This document shows positions 1 to 13,700 of a stretch of 64,000 nucleotides of DNA, piece after piece. The stretch comes from Candidula unifasciata (taxonomy: Eukaryota; Mollusca; Gastropoda; Stylommatophora; Geomitridae). The first letter of the stretch is position 1. Each line of letters begins with the position of its first letter. The stretch spans positions 372,236 through 436,235 of the forward strand of contig CAJHNH020002502.1 of NCBI GenBank assembly GCA_905116865.2, read 5' to 3'. A program made the position numbers and the translations under genes. The notes beneath the pieces are model-generated. The model did no database searches and was not told the origin of the DNA. It saw nothing but the letters and a program-made list of their open reading frames with translations.

Positions 1-25
1 CTGTTTCCCACTATATCAAACTGAC

Positions 26-151
26 CTGTGTCTCCTTATCCTCAACAGACTGGGGATACCTCAGGACTTGCATGTGAGCCACATTGGGCAGCTTCCTGAT
101 GAAGGTAACAGCATCAATGTGGTTTAACGCCAGAATGTACTGACCATTCAC
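26..151 (-). CDS. PTPN13-like: Exon 32: third PDZ domain, end; gene continues left
   Basis: Acceptor TTGAACAG, donor ACACAG|GTCAGT, 42 codons, phase 0. The product [20 protein letters not shown] then VAHMQVLR completes the PDZ alpha-B helix (H at its start, the class I ligand-selecting position) and last strand. The donor shows that further exons lie beyond position 1. Confidence 0.9.
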
Positions 152-1645
152 CTGTTCAAATTAACCAAAGAAAAATCAATTTGTAAGTGAAAATAAATGA
201 TCACATTTGAAAATCACTATAACTAAAATATATGTACATCAGAAAAAATAAACAAAAAACTAGTCAAACAATAACTAGTCAGCTTTAAAATAAAATTATC
301 AGTGACAATGAAAAGATGCCCTAACTAACATTACAAAGACAATTTTTATAAAAAGTACCTTCAATATCCTGTCGCCTTGTTGCAGCCGACCATCTCCTAT
401 TGCAGGATCAGAGACCAACTGTTTGATGTAACAACCCCCAGAGTTCACTCCCCCAGCGATAGTAAAACCAAACCCACTACCATCTTTCTTCAGAGAAATT
501 TCCAGAATCTGCAAGCAGAGCAAAACTTAACGAATGAACACAGCTAGACTACGATATCTGTGCCTTTCCTGATCAGATTTGAAAGCTCTGTTAATTAGTT
601 GCCTTTTACAGTTCAATAGGGGACAGTGAGTCTATTGTTTTAATTTTTCCATAATGGGGCCCTGGAACCCACACGGAGAAAGTATGGAGCTTCTTCTTCT
701 TCTTCTGCGTTCAACATCAGTCATGCTAAACATTGAGTCCCGTCTGGGTCACAAATAGGACTTTGCGTTTAAGGTCGCCACCGGTCCCCCATAGTTTCTC
801 TTGCAATGTGGCTCCCTTGGGCCAGATCCACAGTCTTTGCTGGGAGAGGTTAGGGCAGTACTGTAGTATGTGCTCAGGGGTCTGTCTGTCTTTCTGCTCC
901 ATAATCACAGGCAGCAGATTCTTTTATGCCTATCCTGTACAAGTGTGCTCCAAGACCACAGTGTCCAGTCCCAAGTCTCTCTAGATCTCCCCCTTCAACT
1001 TGTCTGCTGTCATGGTGCACTAGTTTCCCCGTCTCTTAGCTAGCAAATAAGAGCCATTTAAATTAATGTTCACTGTAGGCCTAGCAATACAATGCGGCTA
1101 TCTGTTCAGTAAAAGTAGTCCTTTAAATTACCTTTCTTAATAAAGTTATCTGCAGCTAGTTGATAATCTACATGTGGTCCATTTATATATAGGCGTACAA
1201 AACTAAAAGTAACTAGATGATGATTATACAAGCAAGAAGATTGACTTCACTGCAGCTGGTCTGAACCTTTATGTCATGGACTATTTCGTCAAAGTGGCTG
1301 ACAGAAGCTCTTTACTGGTCGTTTAGATTTAACCGAATGGGTTCTAAGGCCCCATTAGTGTAGAATAAACAGAGCCACAGTTACCTTAGTACTTCAACAA
1401 GTGTTTTTTGTTAAAATTGGGGGTTTGCTGAAATCAGACGTGAGTGCCTAGCTGTAAACCACACCACACTGTGTTAACCACCCCTTTAAGGGTGAATGCA
1501 AAAGTGGTGTAGATTAGCTTTATTAAAACACACAACCTGTCACTTCCCTCCCTCTCTCTCTCTCACACACACACAGAGACAGAGAGAGAGAGTGTGTGTG
1601 TGAGAGAGAGAGGGGGGAGAGAAAGAGAGCGAGTGAGAAAGAGAG

Positions 1646-1683
<38 letters not shown>

Positions 1684-1684
1684 C

Positions 1685-1721
<37 letters not shown>

Positions 1722-4700
1722 ATAATATAAAATGTTAACTTACCTCAGGTTCACTTGATCTAAGATAAACTTCTGAAGATAATTTTCCACTATCCTCCAC
1801 CTTATCTTGAGAAGTATCTTCCCCTGTAACTCTGACAGGATCTGAGTCTGGTTTCCTATAATCACCATATGAGGTCACAACTACATCATCATCATCATCA
1901 TGCTCTTCATTCACATCATGATTATCATCAACTGGCCGGGGCTCAGACTGTCTGACTAGAGGCTTCTGCTGCTTTTCAATTACTCTCCTTGGTGATCTGA
2001 TGATAACTGGCTCACTTGAAGCCTCACTAGGGTTCGAATCACACACTGTTGAGACACTTTCATTTTCTAATAGATTATCTAAAGTTGTTTTTAATGATAA
2101 TAACTGTCTATTGAATTCTGAGCTTTCATCTAAAGAAGTTGAGTCTCGTCCACCCTTTTCATCTAAAGAAGTGGAGTCTCGTCCACCTTCTACACTATCA
2201 TCCTTCTTGTCTACATAATCTCTGACAAAGTGATCATCTTCCTCCTTTGTCGATGCTGCTAAATGGGAATCACTGTTCTTCCCTGATGCAACTTTGGAGG
2301 GCACTTCATCTTTTTTTAAACATGCAGCTTCACTGTATTTATTTTCCAAAGCAGACCTAGAACTGTCCAGGATATCAGAGTCCATGTCACTCTGGGTGTT
2401 TGATTCAGAGTCTTGAGAGATCAGGGTTAGAGGTGGAGGAGGAGGAGGAACAATGAGAAGATTCTCATTCAATGGTTCTGTTCTATCCTTGGGTGCTGAA
2501 GTTACAAGTTTGGATATGGACATGGATTTGGGTTGTTCTTTAAGGCTCGGGGGATGGTGGACAGGTTTGTCTGGGTTGTCTGAGTGGTCCCACTGACTAC
2601 TAATACCAGGATGTTTCTGAAGCATGTTCCAACTTGAAGCCTGAGAACCAAAGTTACCCTGTGGAACCAAAACAAGATGATGATCTGGTATTATTTTTAT
2701 GAAGACTACAAACATTTACACATTCAGGCATATCTTATTACACCATAATATTCAGTCTATTCTTACTATACAATGAGATCTAATATATAATCTATTCTGA
2801 CCCCAAAAAAATGTGATCTTATATTCAATTTCAGTCTTACTGCACACTGACATCTAATAATTAATCTTATCTTACTACAAAATCATTTATAGTACTTAAT
2901 GCAATGTTACTAAACAATGACTTCTAATATTCAATCTATTCTCACTCTGCAACGAGATCAGCAACAAATTGGAGGGATCTCCATAAAACCAGCAACATAT
3001 CTAAAGAGATCTCCATAAAAGCAGCAAAATATCTAAAGAGATCTCCATAAAACCAGCAACATATCTAAAGAGATCTTCATAAAACCAGCAACATATCTAA
3101 AGAGATCTCCATAAAACCAGCAACATATCTAAAGAGATCTCCATAAAAGCAGCAAAATATCTAAAGAGATCTCCATAAAACCAGCAACATATCTAAAGAG
3201 ATCTCCATAAAAACAGCAAAATGTCTAAAGAGATCTCCATAAAAACAGCAAAATGTCTAAAGAGATCTCCATAAAACCAGCAACATATCTAAAGAGATCT
3301 CCATAAAACCAGCAACATATCTAAAGAGATCTCCATAAAAGCAGCAAAATATCTAAAGAGATCTCCATAAAATCAGCAAAATATTTGCAGGGATCTTCAT
3401 AAAAATTGCACTAATGAACCAAACAAATCCCTGAACCTCACAGCATAGGGCAAATGGCTCAACCGCTTGGCCATGGACACCACAGAATCTTACTATACAA
3501 TGATAGCTTACAATTAATCTTCTTCTTCTTTTCTCTACTCCTGGAATGCCTCGCGGTGTCAGGCAGGAAGAGATCTCTGGAAAGGGCCGCTCTGTTCGCT
3601 TCGTATAAAGTACTTTTCAGTATGTCTGATATTTCTGCGGTCCATGTTCTGTGTGGTCGACCTCTGGGTCTGTTACCACTGTATCTGTATAACATTGCTC
3701 TCTGTGGTGCCTTGTCTGCTGCCAGTCTTGTTACATGGTCAAACCATTTGATTTGTAGTCTACCCATAAAGTTCAGTATTGGTTCTGTGCCGACCCTCCT
3801 CTTGATATCATCGTTCCTAAGTCGATCTTTCCTTGTCACACCTAGCATAGTAAATAAATATTTCATTTTTGTCGTGACTATTTTCCTTCTGTCATCTGAT
3901 GAGAGTGTCCATAATTTACATTGAAAGCATAGCATTGGTAAGAATATTGTGTTGAACAGTATTCTTTTAGTGTTCATATTCATATGCTTGCATTTCAAAA
4001 TTGGTGCCATCTGGCCTAAAACTTGATTGGCTTTATTGCATCTGTGTTGGATTTCATTATTAATACTTCCATCTTCCAAAAAAAAATGCTCCCCAGATAT
4101 GTATAATCTTTCGCCTGCTCTAACTGGTGTTCATCAATTTTCATATTGGCGGTTCTTCCTTTTCTGGAGAATGTCATCACTTCTGTGTTGTCTACACTGC
4201 TTGACATTAAATTTGCACTGTTTTTTCTTCTTGTATTAAGTATTCAAACCGCTTTAAGGATAGGTGTGCCACAACATTTTTTGTTTGACCCAACGAAAAA
4301 GTTTGAGAAAAACAGTGTTTGGTGACCTCAGCAGCATAGCCCGTCAGCTGGAGTCGGTCTTGGTTATGTGTTTTTTCACTTGGGGGACAAAAAGAGAATC
4401 TGACCCTTCACAGTCTATGGTACCGGCAATAGTCATGTGGCCCTAAATCCTCAGGTTCAAAGACCCCACACCCCATGACCCCCACCCTACCCTTGATGAA
4501 GTGGTCAATTCAGGCAGTAATGATACTTAATGACAGAAATAACATACAATGTTCTGATTTCCGTATGCAGACTTTGCATTAATTGCTGTGTCTCTGTGTA
4601 GGGGACGTGAAACTTTCAAGGTAACTGGCTTGCTCAGGTCAGCGGCAGAGTTAAGTAGTGTCTGCACTGTCATGCTGTCACTAGCCTCCACATTTTGGGC

Positions 4701-7700
4701 TGCTACTTCCAATATTCTATCACCTGAAACACACAAATTGTACAAAACATTGAATAGTGAAGCATTACAGTGGAAGCTTTTAAACAAGGGAAATCTTCTT
4801 CTTAGTGTTCACCATAACCTGGGTATATGTGCACATCAGTTTTACAGGTCTGGTTATTTGTTTGCAGACTGTTGGTTGCTTTCCTCTCAGGCAGATGCCT
4901 TCGACCTTGAAGAAAACACCCCTAATCAGTTGCCTTTTATGACATGCCTGTTGGGGGGAGGGGGGGCAGGGCCTGTTGTTTTTAACCTCCAAAATGTGGC
5001 AAAACCACACAGGAAAAAAAAGAAATGAAATAAACTAAAAAAGTGGAATGACTACAAGCCATAATAGGAAAACCCACCAAAGTGGTAAGTTTAAGAGAAA
5101 AAAAAAGATAAAAATACAGGACATTAAGACTGATGGCAGACAAGGCACACTAACAAATAATGGAAAGACACAGAGGGGGGACAGGAAAAAGGCAGTAGAC
5201 ACACAAAAAACATTCTGGAACAGAAGGTGACAGAAGAGTAGAGGAAAATGACATATATAAATGAAGAATGAAATTACATTTAATTAAATGAAGGAAGGAA
5301 AAGAGACTGAAGGACTGACATCTAAACTCAGATGTCAGCAGGAAGTACAAAACCAGTGATTGATTTTCTTATCTGCAGATGGACATACTAGGATGTAACT
5401 CGACCATCATTTAGCATAGCAGACGTGGACTGACCGAGATTAAGCCTTTGTAGGTAATGTTTCCTAGAGTTTTTAATTATTTCATTGTCAAAAGATAGTC
5501 ATCACAATGCCCAGAGGGAAAACACCAATAAGAGGATTGTGAGGTGAAGCAGGCACTTATGACTCTCTATAGATCTCAATCTGTGATATTTTCAATCAAT
5601 TCCTCGCTTCAGACCGTCAAGCATCATTTCTTGTCTGCCTCTGCATCCTCTACCAATGCTCTTTCCAGTCATCAGGATGTCCTAAAATAAGACTCTTCTC
5701 ATCACCTGACCAAAGAAAACTGACTGCCCCTCTGTCTTATAGTTGTATATAGTTTTCATATACATACATGGCAAAGACAGTTTAAACTATTTAAGAAAAA
5801 TACTTTTCTCACTATAAAAACAAAAAAACAGAAAAAAAGACACACAACCATAAGTGCAAGAAACGATGCACAACCTGTTCTTAATATTCCTCCTTCATCA
5901 GCGGCACTACCGGGTAGGACTTCTTTAATGTATACTCCATCAATCGGAAATCCTGGATCACCTGGTGTCTGGAATTGAAAAAAAAGAGTGCATCTTTCTT
6001 TTGCCCAAGTATTACTAGTGCACATATAAGAAGTAGGCGAAAAATTTAGGGTGTATGTCAATCCTGTGAAGTAATTTATTTATCTCCCCTCAGCTAATCT
6101 TCAGCATCCCTATTTGTTTACGGACTATCAACAATAAGTTGTAGAATTCTGCTGCCTCAAAATATTCCCTTCCTGTGCAGCTGCACATCTTTCACAGTGC
6201 CTAAATATGGCCCTGATAAGAAGTAAACAATAGTAACGAGGTAGTCTAAAATGTTAGCTGTAATGGGTGATTTTAACTCTTTTGCTACCAGAAAAAGCAT
6301 CATGTGTTGATTTATAACTAACTAGATTTAACTGCCCAGCTTCACCAGGGATAGTTAATGATTATGTTATTATCCACTAGTCTAGCCACTACACTACTGC
6401 TAAAAGAAAATGGCAGCCGCTGTCCAGACATCAAGTTTAAAGGGAGATAACAGCAATACACACACACGCGCGCTTTTCAAACACATATTCTTCAAAGGAC
6501 GTATAAAATATGTAGCACTCAAGGGAAATAACTCAAGTGAATGTTAATTTTTGGTTACTGCAGCATTAATTACCAGCAAAAAAGCTAAGTTGATCTAGAT
6601 ATTGCAGCTAGAACAATATCTGCAAATTTCACCTCTTAGTCGTAACCGTTTGGGAGTTCTTGTGACAGAAATATACAGACAGATAGGCACATAGATTTTA
6701 TAGTACAGATGTACCAGTTTTCAAGTACCGAATTCGTTAGGGACTGTTGGAATAGCTATCCCAATGTTTGACAATTTTATTTTCAATATCTTAAAGCTCC
6801 ACCCCAGCTGTCTTTAAAAATTTTTTAAAAAAAAACCGGGTCAGTCTCCCAAATGCATGGCCGCCTGACTATCCGGAGAATATTATGTCCGTAATCCAGG
6901 TCGAACCAGGGAACCGCACGGTATGAGTTTTTTTTTTTTAGAGATTGCTTATGCCGTTTGGGCTTAACCCGTGACTTGGTTTTGAACGATCCAGGTCCTT
7001 TTGGCCAGACCAATGCAGCAGAGCCACACTTTGATCTCAGCCAAAAGGTTGAGGAAAGACAGGCAGCTGTTCAAAGACTTGATTATTCTTTCAAATAAGT
7101 TGGCCAAATAGCAGAAAAATGTAATTCAAGGAGTCTGGTTTTAGCAAGGATGGCTCTCTGAAAACTGCAGCAGATAAGGCACCAATCCACAGGATTCGTA
7201 TGACCCTGAAAAGCAGGGTTGTGAAAAGTCTTGAAAAGGTGTGCGCTGACCTCACCAAAGGTACCAAGGAAACGAACCTAAAAGTGAAAGGGCTGGTGCG
7301 CATACCAACTAAAATTTTGCGTATGATAACAAGCAAGGCTCCCTGTGGTGAAGGTTCCAAGACTTGGGATAGATACCGGTTAAGCGCATCATTGACCTGT
7401 ACAGTCACCCTGAGATCGTTAAGCAGATCACGTCAATCAGCATCAAACCAGGTGTGGAAGTTGAGGTGACAATTGTTGATGCAACATAAAAAAGACATGT
7501 TTGAAGCTAAATAAATCTGAAATGTAGTAGGAAAAAAGCTGTCAATGGGGCCCTAAATATAACTTAACAGGTTGAACGGGGTTTCTAGAACTAGTGCCTC
7601 TCATCTGAATGGTCGCACTTTTATGTCATGGGGTGTTTATCGCTCATCTGAGGTCCTGGTGGGGTTGAATATCAGTCAGTCAGCTGTTAAGGACTGTTGG

Positions 7701-10700
7701 TGTGAATAATCATCACACCTGACCCCACCCAGTCTGAACTTCAGGGTTACTGTAACAATCGGGAGGTCCCAGTATAACCTCAAGGTTGAACTGGGTTTCT
7801 GACATTTCTACATGACGTAATTCTCATCCCAGTAATGACACATTGCAATCTGCCTCACTGTGTGTTAATCACTCACACTCAGTATGTGGTCCTAGTGGGG
7901 TCACTCACTCACATGAAACTGCATTTCTCTTACTAGCAAAAACTGTAGTTACAAAATTCACCCAACAATTATGTAGAGTACCTACTGTTGGCTGGCTGCA
8001 AGCCCATCATAAACCTATTCTCCATTGGAAGATGAAAGGCAGAAGCAGAGGACGAAGAGGAAGAGGCAGAATAGACGGCAGCAGCAGAAATTGTTGATAA
8101 TTTAATTGTAGAATTAAAAAAATTAACCAAATTATTTTACACTTATTAACGCAGAATTAACCAATTATGCAGAACAGTGGTTTTTTTTTTTTATTAGCTA
8201 AGACCTGGGGAATCCCTCTTATTTCTGAAAGTCTGCAGCAGACTCCATACAATGTAACAGTCATATAAAAAAAAAAAAAACTAACTTAGAATTTAAAAAT
8301 ATCAGAAACTCAAACAGGAGTGCAATCTAGTTTTGTGTGTTTTTTCTCCCTATCATCCAGGAAATGGGAAATACTGAGGTAGAATATTCATGCACAATTA
8401 TCTCACCACTGAGGACCTTGGAAGAAAATTGGACATTTAGGCTCTGACAATAATTTTACACAGAGGATGGGAAGAAAGCAGACATTAGGTTCTGAAAATA
8501 AAAGCATACAACAGACTACTTACATTTGTAACTATTCCCAAGGAATTGTTGCGACTCTCCAAAATGACTTCATAAAACACAAGATCATTCAAACTGCAAA
8601 GAACAGAAAATTAGAAAAATGAAATCTTCATTTTAAGCCTTGTTTCCAAACTATACTTCAAAACTACATATATATATATACAGCTAATAGCACAGTACAT
8701 TCACACCATGTTACTTAGAAAGACTGTTTCATCTTCTTCTTCTGAGGATGACCTTAAAAGGCAGCTGACACACTGTGTTGTAGTTTACAGCTAGGCTAAG
8801 CTGCAATATCTGCAACTTTCTGCCCCATATCCAATTTCAGCAAATCATTAATAAGTGATCTTTTATGACCTTCTTGTTAATGTAGGCAGTGGGTCAGTCT
8901 ATTCCCCCCTCCCCCTCAAAATGGGGCCCCAGAACCTAAATAGGGAGGTAGAGAGACAATTTGCAGTCATGTATGGCCTTGAGAGGCGGCGGCCGTGGCT
9001 TAGGCATTGTGAGTCCAATTCGTAATTCCAACGTACCGCAATCGAAACCCACTGCTGGCTGCGTGGATTTTGATCATGGTATGGGGCATCGCAGGTCGAC
9101 CCAGCCTGAAATGGATACCAGGATGGCTGTCCTGAGGAAGTAGAAACGGCCGGAGTAATGCTGACCACATTACCCACATAGTGCCGATGGTCTGAAAAAA
9201 TATGGGCGCTCTTCCCATACACCCGATGCGCCTAAAGGCGTGAAAAGGGATCTTCACTTTACTTTTACTTTATGGCCGTGGGAGGCAATTCATATTCTTT
9301 GAGCTCTCAGGATAAGTGTAAACCTAGAGTACGTCATGACAACAACAAAAGCGGAGAGAGAGGCAGAGGGAGACATCTATTTCAAAAATGATTTTGTGAT
9401 GTTCCACCTCAATGCATTTACAGGGCCGTTATTTATCACTTTACAATATGCCAAAGGCATACATGTGAATTCCTAATCTAAGCAGGTCAAAATGATATTA
9501 CTTCTAAAAAAACCAAACATTTGCCACTTCTAAAAGAAATTTTCTTGAAACATGGATTTAGCACTTAGGTGAGATTGGCAAAGAGTCAACAAGATTATGT
9601 TAGTGCTATACCAATGAGTGAGTGCAGTTAATGCCTCTAGAACTACATACAGAGCAATAAACATAAAGTGGATCAAAGAGACACCATTCTAATGAGAATC
9701 CCCCAAGTCCCAGAAACCCCAGTCAGCCATTTGACACAGTTATATAGAGGTACTGAATGGTTACAAAATAACTTATTGTAGTCAAGGTTTCGACTTCACT
9801 GCAATTGGGTCACCTGATACTTGCTCCGTTCCTATGCCAGTGAAAGTCAAATGAGATGTTCCTCACAGTCCAATTAAAAAAAAACAACTGGTGAACAAAT
9901 AATGGTCCTGGCACAATCCATAAATCTGCGCACTCAGTTAATGCATGTAGCAGTTACAAGAGGCTCTAAAGCCAACAGTCGCCACCAGAAATACAGTTTA
10001 TCGTTGATGGAAGTACTCGGTCACAGATGGCTATACACATGTTAAATTTTTACATAAGGTATTTCACCAGCCCACAGGTAAACTGTCTACTGGCCATTTC
10101 AAATACCATGACATAACCGCTGCACAAAGGAACAGCATTCCCCAAATAAAACACGGCTCACAGGGCTGTACCAGGCACTAAACACAGAAGCCCAGGCAGC
10201 AAAAGGGCAGACTTCGGTCCATTTGTGGAAACTGCATTAGCAAAGCAATGTCAGAAGCAAAAATAACTTGGAAGCTAATCATTCTGTGATGCCTAATCCT
10301 TCATTTTGGACCAGATGTAATCTGTAGTCTAAATAGATTGGTTGTATTCATACTACAATACCAATGCAATCTGGAGGCAATTTATATTATTTTCATGAAT
10401 GACGTAGAAGAAGAAGCTATTATATACGAATGAAGCAATAACAAACCCGGTATCTCGCTCCGCAGGCACTCTGCTCACTAATGGACCAACAGAATGGGCT
10501 ATTCTGCTGTGTCTTGCTGGGCTGTAGGCTTCACCTTTGATAGTTTTGTTCACTGCTGCGTCAAAGTCGCTGTCTGATGATGAGTCATTAGCATCCAGGG
10601 CTGCGATGTCTGAGGGATTAGATGTCAGTTAACTTACTGCTGTGCCTGAGATGAAATGTGTGTAGTTTACTGTTGTGTCTAAATGGAAATTATGTTAAAC

Positions 10701-13700
10701 TTACTGCTGTGTCTGAGATTAAATGTATACCAACTTACTGCTCTGTCTGAGATTAAATGTATACCAACTTACTGCTCTTACTGAGATTAAATGTATACCA
10801 ACTTACTGCTCTGTCTGAGATTAAATGTATACCAACTTACTGCTCTGTTTGAGATTAAATATATACCAACTTACTGCTGTGTCTGAGAGAAGAAATGTTT
10901 GTTAATTAACTGCTATGTCCAAGTGAGGAAATGTTTGTTAACTTACTACTGTCTGAGAGAAGAAATGTTTGTTAACTTACTACTGTATCTTCTTCTTCTT
11001 GTTATCACATAGAATGGCAGCTGGCACATTCCCTTCTTATCTACAGCCAGGAATTTCCATTGAACACATGCTATTTCAGCAAAACCTTTTTAAACTGCCT
11101 TTAAAAAATGTTTCTTTAAGGGCAGTAAGTCTTTTTTTTTACCCCCTAGAATCCAAAGGGGGATCTTCTCTGTCACTGAGAGCAGATTTATGTTAACTGC
11201 CTGCTGTAACTGGGTGGACCCGATTTATGTTAACTGCCTGCCGTAACTGGGTGGACCAGATTTATGTTAACTGCCTGCTGTAACTGGGTGGACCAGATTT
11301 ATGTTAACTGCCTGCTGTAACTGGGTGGACCAGATTTATGTTAACTGTCTGCTGTAACTGGGTGGACCAGATTTATGTTAACTGCCTGCTGTAACTGGGT
11401 GGACCAGATTTATGTTAACTGCCTGCTGTATCTGGGTGGACCAGATTTATGTTAACTGCCTGCTGTAACTGGGTGGACCAGATTTATGTTAACTGTCTGC
11501 TGTAACTGGGTGGACCAGATTTATGTTAACTGCCTGCTGTATCTGGGTGGACCAGATTTATGTTAACTGCCTGCTGTATCTGGGTGGACCAGATTTATGT
11601 TAACTGCCTGCTGTATCTGGGTGGACCAGATTTATGTTAACTGCCTGCTGTATCTGGGTGGACCAGATTTATGTTAACTGCCTGCTGTATCTGGGTGGAC
11701 CAGATTTATGTTAACTGCCTGCTGTATGTGGGTGGACCAGATTTATGTTAACTGCCTGCTGTATCTGGGTGGACCAGATTTATGTTAACTGCCTGCTGTA
11801 ACTGGGTGGACCAGATTTATGTTAACTGCCTGCTGTATCTGGGTGGACCAGATTTATGTTAACTGCCTGCTGTATCTGGGTGGACCAGATTTATGTTAAC
11901 TGCCTGCTGTATCTGGGTGGACCAGATTTATGTTAACTGCCTGCTGTATGTGGGTGGACCAGATTTATGTTAACTGCCTGCTGTATCTGGGTGGACCAGA
12001 TTTATGTTAACTGCCTGCTGTAACTGGGTGGACCAGATTTATGTTAACTGCCTGCTGTATCTGGGTGGACCAGATTTATGTTAACTGCCTGCTGTATCTG
12101 GGTGGACCAGATTTATGTTAACTGCCTGCTGTATCTGGGTGGACCAGATTTATGTTAACTGCCTGCTGTATCTGGGTGGACCAGATTTATGTTAACTGCC
12201 TGCTGTAACTGGGTGGACCAGATTTATGTTAACGCCTGCTGTAACTGGGTGGACCAGATTTATGTTAACTGCCTGCTGTAACTGGGTGGACCAGATTATG
12301 GTTAACTACCTGCTATATCTGAAAGATCACATTTATATGAACTATCTGCTGTATCTGAGAGGTCAGATTTATATTAAATATGTGTGTTGCAACTGAGAAG
12401 TCAGATTTATGTTAATTATCTGCTTTGTCCGAGAGATCAGATTTATTAACTCTTTGAGTCCCAGGGGGTTTAGCATCAGAGGCCCAAAGGGTAGTCAAGA
12501 AAGACGTAAAATTGGCACATCTTGCGTTCATTGGGCTTCTAGGTAGGAATCTATGAATGTATGACACGTTCCTTGGGACTCAAAGAGTTGAGTTAAATAT
12601 CTGCTATGTCTGAGAAATACAATTTATGTTAATTATCTGAAATATCTAAGAGTTATGTTAACTGTCCACTATATCTGAGAAATCAAATTAATGTTAACTG
12701 TCTGTTGTAACTGAGAGATCAAATTAATGATAAGTGTCTGTTGTTTCTGACAGATTAAATTAATGCTGCCTGTTGTATCTGAAAGATTAAACTAATTTTA
12801 ACTGTCTGTTGTTTTTGAAAGAATAAATTAATGTTAACTGTCTGCTGTAACTGAAAGATTAAATTAATGTTAACTGTCTGTTGTATCTGAAAGATTAAAT
12901 AAATGTTAACTGTCTGTTGCATCGGAGAGATCGAATTAATTTTAACTGTCTGTTGTATCTGACTTTATGTGTAGTGGTCTAACCTAAAGTTGAAAAAAGA
13001 TAGCAGAGATAGCAGAATTAAGAAAAGAAATATGATGAAGTTTTATGTAACATGCTAGAATTATTCTTATTCTTAGATTTCACTGTCTGTAAACTCGGGT
13101 GGAAAGTTCTAGTTGCTGGTCCACTTCTGAACCTAGTTTTCCTCCAGAACTTGAGTTCTGTATGCACATCCGTTTTACAGGTCTAGCTGATTTGTAAGCA
13201 GATTGCTGGTTCCTCATTTCTCAGGTAGATGCACTCCAATTTAGAAAAAGACACTTTTAAATAGTCAAATTTTAGGGGGGCAGGAGGTCGTTTCTTTCTT
13301 TCCCTAAAACGGGGCCCAGGAACCCAGGTAGGGATGGTTCTATTTAAAAGCCAAGACATAAATGACAACAACAACCTGCAGCAAAGCTGCTTACCTCCGA
13401 GCATCTTAATATGCTCCCTTTCCTCCTCTGTGAGTCCATTAAGAGAGAAACTTTCTCTGCCATGCATAATCTCATCACTGGGTGAGTCTGCAGCTTCACT
13501 ACCACAGTTAAAGACTATCTCTCGCTCCTCCCGAAGCTGGTTCAACTGACCATTATCCTTTTCACCACTGCCCAAACCATCCAGACCAATGTCTTGATGC
13601 TGCCCTTTTCTGATCACCTTCACAGGGTGTGATGAGTACTGTGATGAAGTATAATGTGGTGCATCATTCAATCCATCTTCTACATCCAGATACCCTGAGC

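Noticed and set aside
3060..3400. 32-bp repeats resembling a CRISPR array
   Set aside because: Contiguous tandem units without spacers.
6825..7013. Possible tRNA or other pol III gene (box B-like GGTCGAACC, later T-run)
   Set aside because: No matching box A at correct spacing and no cloverleaf could be drawn.
10620..12300. Regularly spaced repeats resembling a CRISPR array
   Set aside because: Units are head-to-tail with no unique spacers, and the context is a eukaryotic intron; it is a minisatellite.
13183..13395. Extension of the exon 25 frame beyond MLGG
   Set aside because: A consensus donor GGAG|GTAAGC lies there, and the extension is a head-A short repeat.
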